Shown piece after piece: positions 5,811-5,848 of a stretch of DNA of 5,848 nucleotides (the stretch's first letter is position 1; every line of letters begins with the position of its first letter). Below the pieces are notes generated by a model. That model was not told the origin of the DNA and searched no databases. It saw nothing but the letters and a program-made list of their open reading frames with translations. The translations under genes and the position numbers were made by a program. Source of the DNA: Alcaligenaceae bacterium (GTDB lineage Bacteria > Pseudomonadota > Gammaproteobacteria > Burkholderiales > Burkholderiaceae_B); assembly GCA_012512545.1 (NCBI GenBank), contig JAAZDZ010000448.1, positions 1 through 5,848 on the forward strand, read 5' to 3'.

Positions 5811-5848
5811 GATCCCGTTCCTCTCTGATCGTGGTTCTACTGTAGGAG
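5811..5848 (-). promoter_or_regulatory. Leader of the first gene, with its Shine-Dalgarno sequence
   Basis: Only 38 bases precede the ligase start. GAGGAA (5818-5823 on the minus strand) stands seven bases before the ATG and is a good ribosome-binding site. No promoter hexamers are recognisable in this short piece, so the operon promoter is probably to the right of the window, or further genes lie upstream. Confidence 0.6.

Noticed and set aside
4260..5828. A 522-codon open frame on the plus strand opposite the ligase gene
   Set aside because: It is the antisense shadow of a long GC-rich gene. It has no recognisable domain or clear ribosome site, and the identical length to the ligase is coincidental. 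The minus-strand product has all ligase motifs.
1..5848. CRISPR array, tRNA or rRNA genes, insertion sequences, or phage genes
   Set aside because: No spaced repeats, tRNA-like cloverleaf, transposase motif or terminal inverted repeats were seen; the window is filled by five metabolic and regulatory genes with short gaps.

Overview
The window is a compact, one-direction gene cluster, all on the minus strand, from what is most likely a betaproteobacterium of the order Burkholderiales (Alcaligenaceae such as Bordetella, Achromobacter or Pusillimonas relatives). The reasons are the moderately high GC content, a Bug-type periplasmic binding protein (a family greatly expanded in that group), and the pairing of a Bug gene with CaiB-type CoA-transferase, MaoC-type and IclR genes. 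The genus cannot be fixed from this sequence alone.

In transcription order (right to left) the window holds: an acyl-CoA synthetase (AMP-forming) at 4242-5810; a double-hotdog MaoC/FAS1-type acyl dehydratase-hydratase at 3074-4216; a class III (CaiB/BaiF) CoA-transferase at 1779-2987; a Bug/TctC-type periplasmic solute-binding protein at 763-1731; and an IclR-family regulator starting at 683 and running off the left edge. Gaps are 25, 86, 47 and 79 bases, each gene has a purine-rich Shine-Dalgarno sequence, and no U-tailed terminator is visible between genes. One operon is therefore the simplest reading, possibly with a secondary promoter in front of the Bug gene. The main promoter would lie at or beyond the right edge, because only 38 bases precede the first gene.

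Functionally this looks like a small uptake-and-activation module for an unidentified organic acid. The Bug protein would capture the acid in the periplasm. The ligase and/or the CoA-transferase would convert it to a CoA thioester, and the hotdog protein would hydrate or dehydrate an enoyl/3-hydroxyacyl-CoA. IclR would switch the set on or off in response to the acid or a derivative. The substrate cannot be read from the sequence. No dehydrogenase, thiolase, lyase or membrane transporter is present in the window.

The points most worth a second look are: a ligase whose phosphate-binding loop lacks the usual Gly and Lys; a hydratase in which neither hotdog half shows the canonical Asp/His pair; the co-occurrence of two CoA-activating enzymes; two clean inverted repeats in the gaps; and start-site corrections for three genes. 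Nothing here amounts to a clearly new class of system. It is an uncharacterised catabolic operon built from known families.
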